From positions 1 to 48,692 of the forward strand of contig CALHXF010000016.1 of NCBI GenBank assembly GCA_938040095.1: a DNA stretch of 48,692 nt, given 5' to 3'. Position 1 is the stretch's first letter, and each line of letters opens with the position of its first letter. Below are positions 29,119-37,460 of this stretch, one piece after another. This DNA is from an uncultured Caulobacterales bacterium (GTDB lineage Bacteria > Pseudomonadota > Alphaproteobacteria > Caulobacterales > Maricaulaceae). Under the pieces are notes generated by a model. It did no database searches, was not told where the DNA came from, and saw only the letters and a list, made by a program, of their open reading frames with translations. The translations under genes were made by a program, and so were the position numbers.

Positions 29119-30864
29119 CTAATGGATGTCGATGTGATCAGAGAATTGCGCCCAATCTGGCTCTGGTTGTAACGCTGTCATTGCATCATGTTGGGACAAG
29201 AATACACGTCCATTCAGCCTTTCTAAAAAGTCGGAGCGATACATCCGTTCGCGCACAACAGACTGCATGTCAGAGAGATGAAGTCTAATCTCCAACCCCT
29301 TCAAACGACGGTTGATTTCCACCAAACTAGAAAGCGCGCTGGCGTCAATGTGACTAACGCCCGTACACATCAAAACCAAATCCGTCATATCCGAATTTTC
29401 AGATACAACTTCCGCAACGCGATCCTCCAGAAAACGCGCATTGGCGTAATAAAGCCCCTCGTCGATCCGAAGGGTTTTTACAGCTTGATCCGTTTCAACA
29501 TTAAAACGGCCCGCATCCCGGTAATGCTCTGTGCCTGGAAAGCGCCCGACGAGCGGCATGTGCGGTGTAAGGCTCAGACGAATATGTAGTATCATCGCAA
29601 GAACTACGCCTGCCAGAACGCCCCACTGAACACCCAAAATTATAACCGCAAGGAATGTCGCAAGCGCGGTTATTCCATCAGCCCGAGAATATGTCCACGT
29701 CCGCCAAATACTTCCGAAATCAAGTAAGTTCAAACAGGCCACGATGATCAGGGCCGATAAGACCGAGAGTGGCAAATTTTGTAGGGCGGGCGTCAGAAAA
29801 AGCGCTGTCATCGCCATGAACAACGCGACCATCAAACCTACTAATGGTGTTTTCCCGCCCGCGGTGAAGTTCACAGCCGAACGCGACATTGACCCGTTAA
29901 TGGGATAGCCGCCCGTCAGCCCCGCAACAGCATTTGCAGCGCCGAGACCTAGAAGCTCACGGTTCGGGTCGACCCTTCCTCTTTTTCGCGCCGCCAATTC
30001 CTGCGCCGTTGAGGTACTATCCACAAAGGCCACGATTGCGATAACGATAGCTGGGATCAGCAACTCCTCATAACTGGCGAGGGAAAGCTCAGGAAAAGAC
30101 ACGGGCGGCAATCCTGCGGGTACAGTCCCAACGATGGAGAGTCCAAAGTCATCAGCCAAATGCAAAACCGTACTTAGGCCGACAAAGGCTGCAATAATTA
30201 ATATGGGAGCCATACGCGCTAGCAGCTTGGCGGTCTTTGCGCGAAACCCCGATTTGACCAGCAAGAATGGGAGTACACTGCGGACCAGAACGAACAGGGC
30301 AATCGCTATACCACCGGTCAAGAGCGCGAGTGGTTTGATATCCGAAATCTGACTGACAAGATCGCGCACCATGCCAAAAGCCGTACGTGATTGAACCTCC
30401 AAGCCTAGAATATGTTTCGCTTGGCTAAATATGATGAGCAGCGCCGCGCCGGTTATGTAAGCCGAAACAACGGGACGCGAGACAAAATTCATCACGAACC
30501 CAGCCTTTAAAATGCCTGCAAATACGAGAAGCCCACCTGTCATCAGCGCCAGTGCGCCCGCGCTAACAATGCGGGTTTCCTCTGGTAGAGTCGCGATGCA
30601 AGCTGCCGTCATCAACGAAATAACAGCCGTAGGCCCTACATTTAGGTAATTTGATGAGCCAAAAACCACATAAGCGACGAGCGGGAAAATTGAAGCATAA
30701 ATACCGAGCTGCGGTGGCAACCCTGCAAGAAACGCATAAGCCAGACACTGCGGAACCAACAGAATACTAACGACGGTTGCCGCCAAAAGGTCATCAGCAA
30801 AAATCGACGTTTTATAGCCGTTCAACCACTCATATTGGGTCGCTATGGCTCGTTTCAGACCCAT
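29119..30864 (-). CDS. SulP-family inorganic anion transporter with STAS domain
   Basis: 581 aa from ATG 30864. TM1 and TM3 of the SulP fold are clear (VVSILLVPQCLAYAFLAGLPPQLGIYASIF), there are 10 or more membrane segments, and a cytoplasmic STAS domain fills about the last 130 residues (TDLVLMCTGVSHIDASALSSL). The substrate could be sulfate, bicarbonate or another anion. The longer frame from ATG 30933 overlaps the DUF442 gene by 23 bases and adds residues unlike the family; ATG 30864 has AGG 7 bases upstream and gives a normal N-terminus. Confidence 0.88.
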   Translation of the reverse strand: MGLKRAIATQYEWLNGYKTSIFADDLLAATVVSILLVPQCLAYAFLAGLPPQLGIYASIFPLVAYVVFGSSNYLNVGPTAVISLMTAACIATLPEETRIVSAGALALMTGGLLVFAGILKAGFVMNFVSRPVVSAYITGAALLIIFSQAKHILGLEVQSRTAFGMVRDLVSQISDIKPLALLTGGIAIALFVLVRSVLPFLLVKSGFRAKTAKLLARMAPILIIAAFVGLSTVLHLADDFGLSIVGTVPAGLPPVSFPELSLASYEELLIPAIVIAIVAFVDSTSTAQELAARKRGRVDPNRELLGLGAANAVAGLTGGYPINGSMSRSAVNFTAGGKTPLVGLMVALFMAMTALFLTPALQNLPLSVLSALIIVACLNLLDFGSIWRTWTYSRADGITALATFLAVIILGVQWGVLAGVVLAMILHIRLSLTPHMPLVGRFPGTEHYRDAGRFNVETDQAVKTLRIDEGLYYANARFLEDRVAEVVSENSDMTDLVLMCTGVSHIDASALSSLVEINRRLKGLEIRLHLSDMQSVVRERMYRSDFLERLNGRVFLSQHDAMTALQPEPDWAQFSDHIDIH

Positions 30865-30910
30865 ATACGGGCCTGACGCGAGGTAGATACATAATATTGT
30901 GAGGTTTGGC

Positions 30911-31336
30911 TCACCCCGCTTTTGCCTCAACATATTCGGTCAGTGGGCCGCGGAGCTGTTCGAGGTTCATACCAATTGCAGAAATAGCCTCCAACACACC
31001 ATCCACGCCCATTTTCCCAACATGCGCGAAAGACCAGAGCGCGGCAGAGCGCATCCCCGATGCGCAAAATGCAACGATCGGTCTGGGCATGGTGTCATAG
31101 GCCGTCACCGCGGCCTCAATTAGACCCGGCGTTAATCCGCCAGACATCGGGATATGATAATAATCTACACCGATGGACTGCGCTGCGGCTTCAAGTTCTT
31201 CAGAAAGCGGTTGAATGGGCGCTTCCATATCGGGACGATTATTGATGAAACCCATCACGCCCTGCTCGGCCAAAGCCTGCATTTGAGTAGACAAGAGTTG
31301 ACCTGTTACAAAAACATCACCGGGAAGTTCTTTCAT
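30911..31336 (-). CDS. DUF442/TIGR01244 protein (Blh-like sulfur transferase or phosphatase)
   Basis: 141 aa in the dual-specificity-phosphatase fold. The CX5R loop reads CASGMRS (Cys91, Arg96), and the start has the family's FVTGQL and FINNRPD segments. In several proteobacteria this domain is the N-terminal part of Blh, or stands next to persulfide dioxygenase and sulfur transporters, and is tied to sulfide handling. ATG follows the transketolase stop by 4 bases, with AGGA 8 bases upstream. SulP is directly downstream. The exact reaction is unknown. Confidence 0.85.
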   Translation of the reverse strand: MKELPGDVFVTGQLLSTQMQALAEQGVMGFINNRPDMEAPIQPLSEELEAAAQSIGVDYYHIPMSGGLTPGLIEAAVTAYDTMPRPIVAFCASGMRSAALWSFAHVGKMGVDGVLEAISAIGMNLEQLRGPLTEYVEAKAG

Positions 31337-31340
31337 GGTG

Positions 31341-33332
31341 CTATCCTAATTTTGTCTTTGCGAGGGCAACGATGGCATCCGTGGTGATTCCGAAATGTTT
31401 GAATAGGTCTGCGCCAGGTGCAGAGGCTCCAAAACCACTCATGCCAACAAATCCACCGTCACGACCTATTAAACCATCCCAGCCTTGTCGGATGCCCGCT
31501 TCGACAGCAATCTTCGGCAGGTCTTTACCAATCACAGAACGAATGTATTTTTCGTCCTGCTCCAAGAACAAATCCATACAAGGAATTGAAACGACACGCG
31601 CTGAAATGTCATCTTCTTCAAGACGGTCTGCAGCTTCGACGGCGATATGCACCTCCGACCCAGTTGCGAGGAAAACAATGTCATCAGCGCCCTTGCCTGG
31701 ACGCAGGACATAGCCGCCACGCTCTGACATATTCCGCGAGGCATCGTCACGTAGCGCAGGTAGTCCCTGACGCGTTAGCGCCATGACTGCAGGAGCGGTT
31801 TTGTTTTGCAGCGCGATTTCATAACATTCCGCGACTTCGAGCGCGTCAGCAGGACGGTATGTGTAACAATTCGGGATCGCACGCAGGCTGGCGAGATGCT
31901 CGACAGGTTGATGCGTCGGTCCATCTTCGCCCACGCCGATAGAATCATGTGTCGCAACAAAAATCGTGCGCACACCCATGAGTGCAGCCAAGCGAACAGA
32001 TGGACGACAGTAATCCATAAAGACCATGAACAAGCCTGAGTAAGGAATGACGCCACCATGCAGCGCCATACCGTTCATCGCGGCGGCCATACCATGTTCA
32101 CGGATGCCCCAATTCACATAACGTCCACCGTAATTTCCCGCTTGAATATCAGTCGAAGTCGCAGGTGTTTTGGTTTTATTTGAGCCTTCCAGATCAGCAG
32201 ACCCCGAAATCAAATCCGTTAAGAGTTCAGTCAGCGGCGCGAGCGCCTTTCCTGACGACGCACGTGTTGCCATTGATGGCATATCTGCAGCCACTTGGTC
32301 TTTATAAGCTTGGAAAACCTCAAGCCATCCTGCGTTCAACTCACCCGCCATAGCCCGCGTGAAATCTTCACGATTGGAATCCGACGCGAGACGTTTAGCC
32401 CAAGCCGCATGTTCGTCGGCACCCGCTTTTGCTGGCTTGGCCCACTCTGCATAGACATGATCTGGAATTTCAAACGCCGCGTGACTCCATCCGCGTGCGG
32501 CACGTGTGCCTGCAATTTCTTCATCACCCAATGGCGCACCATGCGCTTTGTTCAAACCCGCCTTCGTTGGCGCACCTTTCCCAATTGTCGTCTTACAGGC
32601 AATCAAGGTTGGCTTATCCGAGTTTTTCGCAAAGCGCAGAGCATCCGCCAAAGCCACAGCGTCATGACCGTCAATCGCAATTGTCTCCCAGTTTGCGGCC
32701 TTAAAGCGCGCGATTTGATCTGTAGAGCTGGACAATGAAACGGGACCGTCAATTGTAATGCTATTGTCGTCCCACAGCACAGTCAGACGGTTAAGACCCA
32801 AATGACCCGCTAAACCAATCGCCTCTTGGCTAACGCCTTCCATCAAACACCCGTCACCTGCGATGACATATGTATGGTGATTGACAAGATCATCTCCATA
32901 GCGTGCGTTCAAATGGCGTTCGGCCAAAGCAAACCCAACCGCATTGGAGATACCTTGTCCAAGTGGACCTGTTGTTGTTTCCACACCAGGAACATGCCCA
33001 TATTCTGGATGTCCCGCCGTAATCGCGCCGAGCTGACGGAAGTTCTTCAACTGATCCATCGTTACGGCGTCATAGCCAGTCAAATGCAGCAAGCTATAGA
33101 TCAACATGGATCCATGACCTGCCGACAAAATGAAACGATCCCGGTCTGCCCAATCGGGAGCCTTTGGATCAAACTTTAGGAACTGTGAAAACAAAACAGT
33201 CGCCGCATCTGCCATACCCATTGGCATCCCAGGGTGACCTGAATTGGCGCGCTGGACGGCGTCCATCGACAACGCAGCAATCGCATTGGACATATCGCGG
33301 TGTTGGTCCGCAGTGAAAGTCAGGTTGGTCAT
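31341..33332 (-). CDS. tkt: Transketolase
   Basis: Thiamine-diphosphate enzyme moving two-carbon units in the pentose phosphate and Calvin cycles. 663 aa from ATG 33332 (MTNLTFTADQH), the normal length. Segments include ANSGHPGMPMGMAD, VIAGDGCLMEGVSQEA with the ThDP/Mg-binding GDG...N pattern, VNWGIREHGMAAAMNGMALHGG, and the C-terminal SGFGASAPGADLFKHFG. The open frame continues 22 codons upstream without family similarity; GGAT 6-7 bases before 33332 supports the start chosen. The DUF442 gene follows after 4 bases. Confidence 0.95.
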   Translation of the reverse strand: MTNLTFTADQHRDMSNAIAALSMDAVQRANSGHPGMPMGMADAATVLFSQFLKFDPKAPDWADRDRFILSAGHGSMLIYSLLHLTGYDAVTMDQLKNFRQLGAITAGHPEYGHVPGVETTTGPLGQGISNAVGFALAERHLNARYGDDLVNHHTYVIAGDGCLMEGVSQEAIGLAGHLGLNRLTVLWDDNSITIDGPVSLSSSTDQIARFKAANWETIAIDGHDAVALADALRFAKNSDKPTLIACKTTIGKGAPTKAGLNKAHGAPLGDEEIAGTRAARGWSHAAFEIPDHVYAEWAKPAKAGADEHAAWAKRLASDSNREDFTRAMAGELNAGWLEVFQAYKDQVAADMPSMATRASSGKALAPLTELLTDLISGSADLEGSNKTKTPATSTDIQAGNYGGRYVNWGIREHGMAAAMNGMALHGGVIPYSGLFMVFMDYCRPSVRLAALMGVRTIFVATHDSIGVGEDGPTHQPVEHLASLRAIPNCYTYRPADALEVAECYEIALQNKTAPAVMALTRQGLPALRDDASRNMSERGGYVLRPGKGADDIVFLATGSEVHIAVEAADRLEEDDISARVVSIPCMDLFLEQDEKYIRSVIGKDLPKIAVEAGIRQGWDGLIGRDGGFVGMSGFGASAPGADLFKHFGITTDAIVALAKTKLG

Positions 33333-33541
33333 ACTAGATCCAGCGTGTTGGGGCGACGACTCGCAAGGTGATTTGAGTGCTTCCATTGCCACAAACAAAG
33401 CGGCAGCTCTACCCGAGCGAATCAGCTTTCCACAATTACCCGCGTCACAACGGCATAAATTAGGGTTAATCTCGCGAATTTGGGGCTTAACAGCGGACTC
33501 CGCTCAAGCACTATCGCGTGATTTAAGGAATAGCGGTAGAT

Positions 33542-33563
33542 TTTGCCGCACCACTGCGGCAAA
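33542..33563. promoter_or_regulatory. Perfect 8+8 inverted repeat upstream of cysK
   Basis: TTTGCCGC and GCGGCAAA are separated by 6 bases and lie 30 bases before the cysK start, in the 261-base gap shared with divergent tkt. It could be a regulator's operator or a leader hairpin near the ribosome-binding site. No T-run follows, so a terminator is unlikely. Confidence 0.45.
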
Positions 33564-33593
33564 CCACCCGTACATTTTGATGCGAGAAAACCT

Positions 33594-34595
33594 ATGATCA
33601 AAGCCCGCAACGTCCTCGACCTAATCGGCAAAACACCTCTGCTCTATCTGCAAGACGCCTCCAAAATGACAGGCTGCGATATTTACGGAAAGGCTGAGTT
33701 TTTAAACCCAGGTCAATCCGTCAAAGATCGCGCTGCACTCTCCATCATACGCGCGGCTGAAAAGTCTGGTGCGTTGAAGCCCGGTGGCATTGTCGTTGAA
33801 GGCACAGCTGGCAATACGGGTATCGGTTTGGCAATGGTCTGCTCAGCACTAGGCTATCGATGCAAAATCATCATGCCACGCACACAAAGTCAGGAAAAAA
33901 AGGACTCTGTGAAACTCCTCGGGGCAGAATTGATCGAAGTCGACGCAAAACCCTATTCTGATCCTGGCAATTACATCCATGTATCAGAACGTTTAGCAAA
34001 AGAGCTGAATGAGAAAGAGCCGAATTCCGCAATCTGGGCAAACCAGTTTGACAACACAGCCAATCGTGACGCGCATATCAAAACCACTGGACCTGAAATC
34101 TGGGAACAGACTGAGGGTAAAGTCGACGGTTTCATCTGCGCCGTTGGATCAGGCGGGACTATCGGTGGAATTTCTATGTATCTGAAATCGCAAAACCCAG
34201 ACGTCCAAATCGGATTGGCGGACCCCTACGGCTCCAAGATGTTCGCTTATTACGAACGTGGGGAATTAGAGAGCGAAGGCAACTCTATTACCGAAGGTAT
34301 CGGCCAAGGGCGTATCACTGCGAACTTAAAAGACGTTCAAATTGATCGCCAATATCAAATTTCAGACACTGAAGCCCTTCAAGTCATTTTTGAACTCAAC
34401 CAATTAGAGGGCATTTGCTTGGGTGGGTCGTCGGGTATCAACGTTGCAGGCGCCATTCATATGGCGCGTGAAATGGGACCAGGACATACGATTGTCACTA
34501 TCCTCTGCGATTATGGTCAACGCTATCAATCAAAAGTCTATAACCCTGAATTCTTACGCGAACGCGGATTACCCGTTCCAAGCTGGATTTGCTAA
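33594..34595 (+). CDS. cysK: Cysteine synthase (O-acetylserine sulfhydrylase) CysK
   Basis: PLP enzyme making cysteine from O-acetylserine and sulfide. 333 aa from ATG 33594. NPGQSVKDRAAL carries the PLP Lys44, GTAGNTGIGLA is the substrate/PLP loop, and VGSGGTIGG binds the phosphate. A 17-codon upstream extension runs through the inverted repeat and is unlike the family. metC starts 4 bases after the stop: a cysteine/transsulfuration operon. Cystathionine beta-synthase is an alternative, but it usually has distinct loops and often CBS domains, absent here. Confidence 0.93.
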   Translation: MIKARNVLDLIGKTPLLYLQDASKMTGCDIYGKAEFLNPGQSVKDRAALSIIRAAEKSGALKPGGIVVEGTAGNTGIGLAMVCSALGYRCKIIMPRTQSQEKKDSVKLLGAELIEVDAKPYSDPGNYIHVSERLAKELNEKEPNSAIWANQFDNTANRDAHIKTTGPEIWEQTEGKVDGFICAVGSGGTIGGISMYLKSQNPDVQIGLADPYGSKMFAYYERGELESEGNSITEGIGQGRITANLKDVQIDRQYQISDTEALQVIFELNQLEGICLGGSSGINVAGAIHMAREMGPGHTIVTILCDYGQRYQSKVYNPEFLRERGLPVPSWIC

Positions 34596-34599
34596 ACTG

Positions 34600-35754
34600 A
34601 TGAAAAACGACCTCGAGAGAGCCACAAAGTTTACGCATATGGGCCGACCGCCAGCGGGTCTTGGTACATCCGTTAGTCATCCTGTTACCCGCGCCTCAAC
34701 ATTATTGTTCGACAAAGCCGAAGACCTCTACCGCAATGATGTTCGCGGGTATGGCCGGCATGGTGCAGCGGTGCATGACGCGCTTGCGGATCTCTTCACC
34801 GAACTAGAGGGTGGCATCGGTACGATGCTTTATTCCTCCGGCCTCGCGGCGCTAACGGGTCCTATTCTATCGATAGTGAAACCCGGCGACCACATCCTTC
34901 TTACGGATTCGACTTATGGACCGACACGTCATTTCTGCGTGACCTTCCTCAAACGCATGGGAGTCAAAACAACATTTTACGACCCGCATATCGGCGCAGG
35001 AATAGATACCCTCATACAAGACAATACGGTCCTCATTTTACTCGAAAGCCCTGGCTCTCTGACGTTTGAGGTTCAAGACATCCCAGCCATCGCGAAGGCG
35101 GCGAAGGCCAAGAACGTCACAACGCTGATCGATAATACATGGTCCGCGGGGCTAACGCTCTCCCCCCTTCAAATGGGGATTGATATCAGCATCCACGCCG
35201 CCACCAAATATTTTGGTGGACATAGTGACGTCATGTATGGCGCGGCAATCTTTGCCAACACGGCGCGATTCAAACGCGCGCAAATGGCGGCCAAACAATT
35301 GGGCAACGCAAGTTCTCCCGATGACGCCTATCAAATCCTACGCGGCTTCCGCACTGTTCTACCCCGTTTCCGGCAACAAGAGGCGACTTCACTGGCGCTG
35401 GCCGAGTGGTTGATGACCCGCGATGAAGTGCATCAAGTGCTTCACCCGGCCGTCAGCGATCATCCTGATCATGACCTTTGGGCGCGTGACTTCACAGGCG
35501 GCGGCTGTATTTTCTCGGTTGTTCTAAAACCACTATCGGACGCAGATGTTCTTCGGTTTATTGACGGGTTGAACCTCTTTGGGATTGGCTATTCTTATGG
35601 CGGATTTGAGAGCCTTGCGATCCATTGCGATCCACAACTCAGTCGCAATTGTGCAGAGCCTCTTGCGGGACCACTGGTTCGATTTGCATGTGGGTTAGAA
35701 GCCATGATTGACTTGAAATCCGATATAGAACAATCTCTTGCACAGGTTTTTTAA
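34600..35754 (+). CDS. metC: Cystathionine beta-lyase MetC
   Basis: Splits cystathionine to homocysteine, pyruvate and ammonia. 384 aa from ATG 34600: PVTRASTLLF and the YGRHG tyrosine-arginine segment, MLYSSGLAA (phosphate binding), LIDNTWSAG, PLP Lys203 in HAATKYFGGHSD, and the C-terminal SYGGFESLA typical of MetC rather than MetB. The open frame extends back into cysK in another frame; that part is not coding for this protein. Overlap with the next gene is 17 bases. Confidence 0.93.
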   Translation: MKNDLERATKFTHMGRPPAGLGTSVSHPVTRASTLLFDKAEDLYRNDVRGYGRHGAAVHDALADLFTELEGGIGTMLYSSGLAALTGPILSIVKPGDHILLTDSTYGPTRHFCVTFLKRMGVKTTFYDPHIGAGIDTLIQDNTVLILLESPGSLTFEVQDIPAIAKAAKAKNVTTLIDNTWSAGLTLSPLQMGIDISIHAATKYFGGHSDVMYGAAIFANTARFKRAQMAAKQLGNASSPDDAYQILRGFRTVLPRFRQQEATSLALAEWLMTRDEVHQVLHPAVSDHPDHDLWARDFTGGGCIFSVVLKPLSDADVLRFIDGLNLFGIGYSYGGFESLAIHCDPQLSRNCAEPLAGPLVRFACGLEAMIDLKSDIEQSLAQVF

Positions 35755-36931
35755 AGTTATTCGCCTCTTAGGGTTCGCAGGCTTACTTTGGGGTGTCATT
35801 GCTTTGGGGTCGTGCGCACCCGCACGCACGATCTTGCAGCAAGCAGACTTGTCTCCCACGCCTAGTGCATCCGTAAAACTCAACAATCCTACAGAGAGTT
35901 TCAAGCAGCTCGAAGCCGCGATCTACGGTCCATTCACTCCCGCCACATCTTTTGAACTTACGAAAACAAATATACTTACAACGGAATGGCTCGACGGAAA
36001 GGCAACAGTTGAGCAGCGCATCTACAATGTGTTGCATGGTCAGACGCCAGCCCCTTTAGAGGTCATAATCGTTTGGCCAAATATGTCTCCGAATGCGCCG
36101 ATCATTGTGTCTCAGAATTTCTCACCCAACCGCGCAGTCATCGCCGTCGACAAAGCCTCGCCCCTCGCAGGAGACAGTAGGAGTATGGGGATTTTAGAAC
36201 CGATTTTTAAGTTCTTCTTTGGCCGACATATCGTAGAGCCGCCGTTGGAAAATATCATCGATCGTGGCTATGCTTTTGCGGCAATCCACCCACCCGATTA
36301 TATTCAGGACAGAGCCGAAGCGAGCACTGCAAAGCTTGATCAAATATTTGGTGATAGAGCTGATCGTCCAGGTGCTCTGACGGTTTGGGCGTCACTTACA
36401 ACCGCGCTGGCCGCAGACCTTAAAATCCAAAACCCACGACGCGCCGTTATCGCATACGGGCATTCTCGATACGGAAAGACATCTCTCCTTGCAGCGGCCT
36501 ACAGCCCGTCAATTGACGGCGCTATTTCTCATCAATCTGGGACAGCAGGCGCGTCATTGATTCGAGACAAGACGGGCGAGAGCCTCAAGGATGTCCTCCA
36601 CAGTTACCCACATTGGCTAAGTCCTTCCGCGCGCGACTACGCCGACGTTCCAAAAAGCCTGCCAAGTGATGCACATGCCCTGCTCGCAGCTATCAGTCCA
36701 AAACCAATCATGCTCGGCAACGGACGTCGTGATGTTTGGTCTGATCCAGAAGGTGCCTTTCGGGCAGCAAAATGGGCCGCATCAAATACGGACCAAAGCT
36801 TTACCGCTCAACGCTTAGATGACTTCCAACCCAGTGATGATATCGCGTTCTGGACACGCCCCGGAACGCATGGAGTCGTAAAAGAAGACTGGATAGCCTT
36901 CTTAGAATTTCTCGACGCGCATTTTAAGTAA
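35738..36931 (+). CDS. CE15 (glucuronoyl esterase)-like alpha/beta hydrolase lipoprotein
   Basis: 397 aa. TTG start overlaps metC. The signal peptide ends at a lipobox (IALGSC), so it is likely lipid-anchored. The nucleophile elbow GHSRYGK (Ser243, Arg244, Lys247) matches the CE15 signature GCSRxGK with His for Cys; HQSGTAGASLIR, GNGRRDVWSDPEGAF and GTHGV (catalytic His378) follow in the order seen in glucuronoyl esterases. In terrestrial organisms CE15 enzymes cut lignin-carbohydrate esters; marine homologues probably act on other uronic acid esters. No polysaccharide-utilisation genes adjoin it; the neighbours are sulfur amino acid genes. Confidence 0.75.
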   Translation: MHRFFKVIRLLGFAGLLWGVIALGSCAPARTILQQADLSPTPSASVKLNNPTESFKQLEAAIYGPFTPATSFELTKTNILTTEWLDGKATVEQRIYNVLHGQTPAPLEVIIVWPNMSPNAPIIVSQNFSPNRAVIAVDKASPLAGDSRSMGILEPIFKFFFGRHIVEPPLENIIDRGYAFAAIHPPDYIQDRAEASTAKLDQIFGDRADRPGALTVWASLTTALAADLKIQNPRRAVIAYGHSRYGKTSLLAAAYSPSIDGAISHQSGTAGASLIRDKTGESLKDVLHSYPHWLSPSARDYADVPKSLPSDAHALLAAISPKPIMLGNGRRDVWSDPEGAFRAAKWAASNTDQSFTAQRLDDFQPSDDIAFWTRPGTHGVVKEDWIAFLEFLDAHFK

Positions 36932-37018
36932 AGTACTCCAAAGCAACTTTTTTTTTGCAATGAAAATCACCTCCACTCAATGTCGTAAATGGTTGTTTTA
37001 CCAATATATTTTAAGAAA

Positions 37019-37095
37019 TGGCGGACCCAGTAGGACTCGAACCTACAACCTGCCGCTTAGAAGGCGGCTGCTCTATCCAGTTGAGCTATAGGTCC
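37019..37095 (-). tRNA. tRNA-Arg (anticodon TCT)
   Basis: A full cloverleaf on the minus strand: acceptor GGACCTA/TGGGTCC, anticodon stem GCCGC/GCGGC around loop CTTCTAA (anticodon TCT), T-arm with GTTCGAGTC, discriminator G, and encoded CCA. 77 nt with CCA. It lies 12 bases after the NDUFS4-like gene. No integrase or direct repeat is seen nearby. Confidence 0.97.
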
Positions 37096-37107
37096 TAAAT
37101 CTTGACG

Positions 37108-37413
37108 TTAATGCGTCCAGGGTAGCTTTCGATCATAGTCGAAATTTTCCGAATAGGAACGCGGAATACGTTTGCTCTTTGGGCGATCAACAACACGATG
37201 TGGGATACCATTTGCTTTCGCATAGGCAACAGCGTCTTCGAGCGTATCGAATTTTAAGTCTAACTGATCTCGCGTATCAATATTACGGGCATTCCCTGTC
37301 AAAGGATCGACGATAGAAGGTTGGGACGATTGATACTCAAGACACCACATGTCCAAATTGGCACGGCCAGATGTCATAGCGGACGGTTCAGGTTTGTAGA
37401 TTTTAGCAAACAT
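37108..37413 (-). CDS. NDUFS4-like ETC complex I accessory subunit
   Basis: 101 aa. Matches the ETC complex I NDUFS4/18-kDa family, found in alphaproteobacteria and mitochondria: starts FAKIYKPEPSAMTSG, then WCLEYQ, FDTLEDAVAYAKANGI and the basic PKSKRIPRSYSENFDYDRKLPWTH end. It associates with NADH:quinone oxidoreductase at the inner membrane. The nuo genes are not in this window. Probably transcribed alone or with the tRNA-Arg behind it. Confidence 0.92.
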   Translation of the reverse strand: MFAKIYKPEPSAMTSGRANLDMWCLEYQSSQPSIVDPLTGNARNIDTRDQLDLKFDTLEDAVAYAKANGIPHRVVDRPKSKRIPRSYSENFDYDRKLPWTH

Positions 37414-37460
37414 GGGAAGGCGATAGCGCTGGACTGGCCAAGGGTCAATCCAGCGAATGA

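Noticed and set aside
33333-33398. 22-codon upstream extension of tkt
   Set aside because: No similarity to transketolase N-termini; ATG 33332 has GGAT at normal spacing and gives the usual length.
34423-34599. Upstream extension of the metC frame into cysK
   Set aside because: It overlaps the conserved end of cysK in a different frame; ATG 34600 gives a normal-length MetC.
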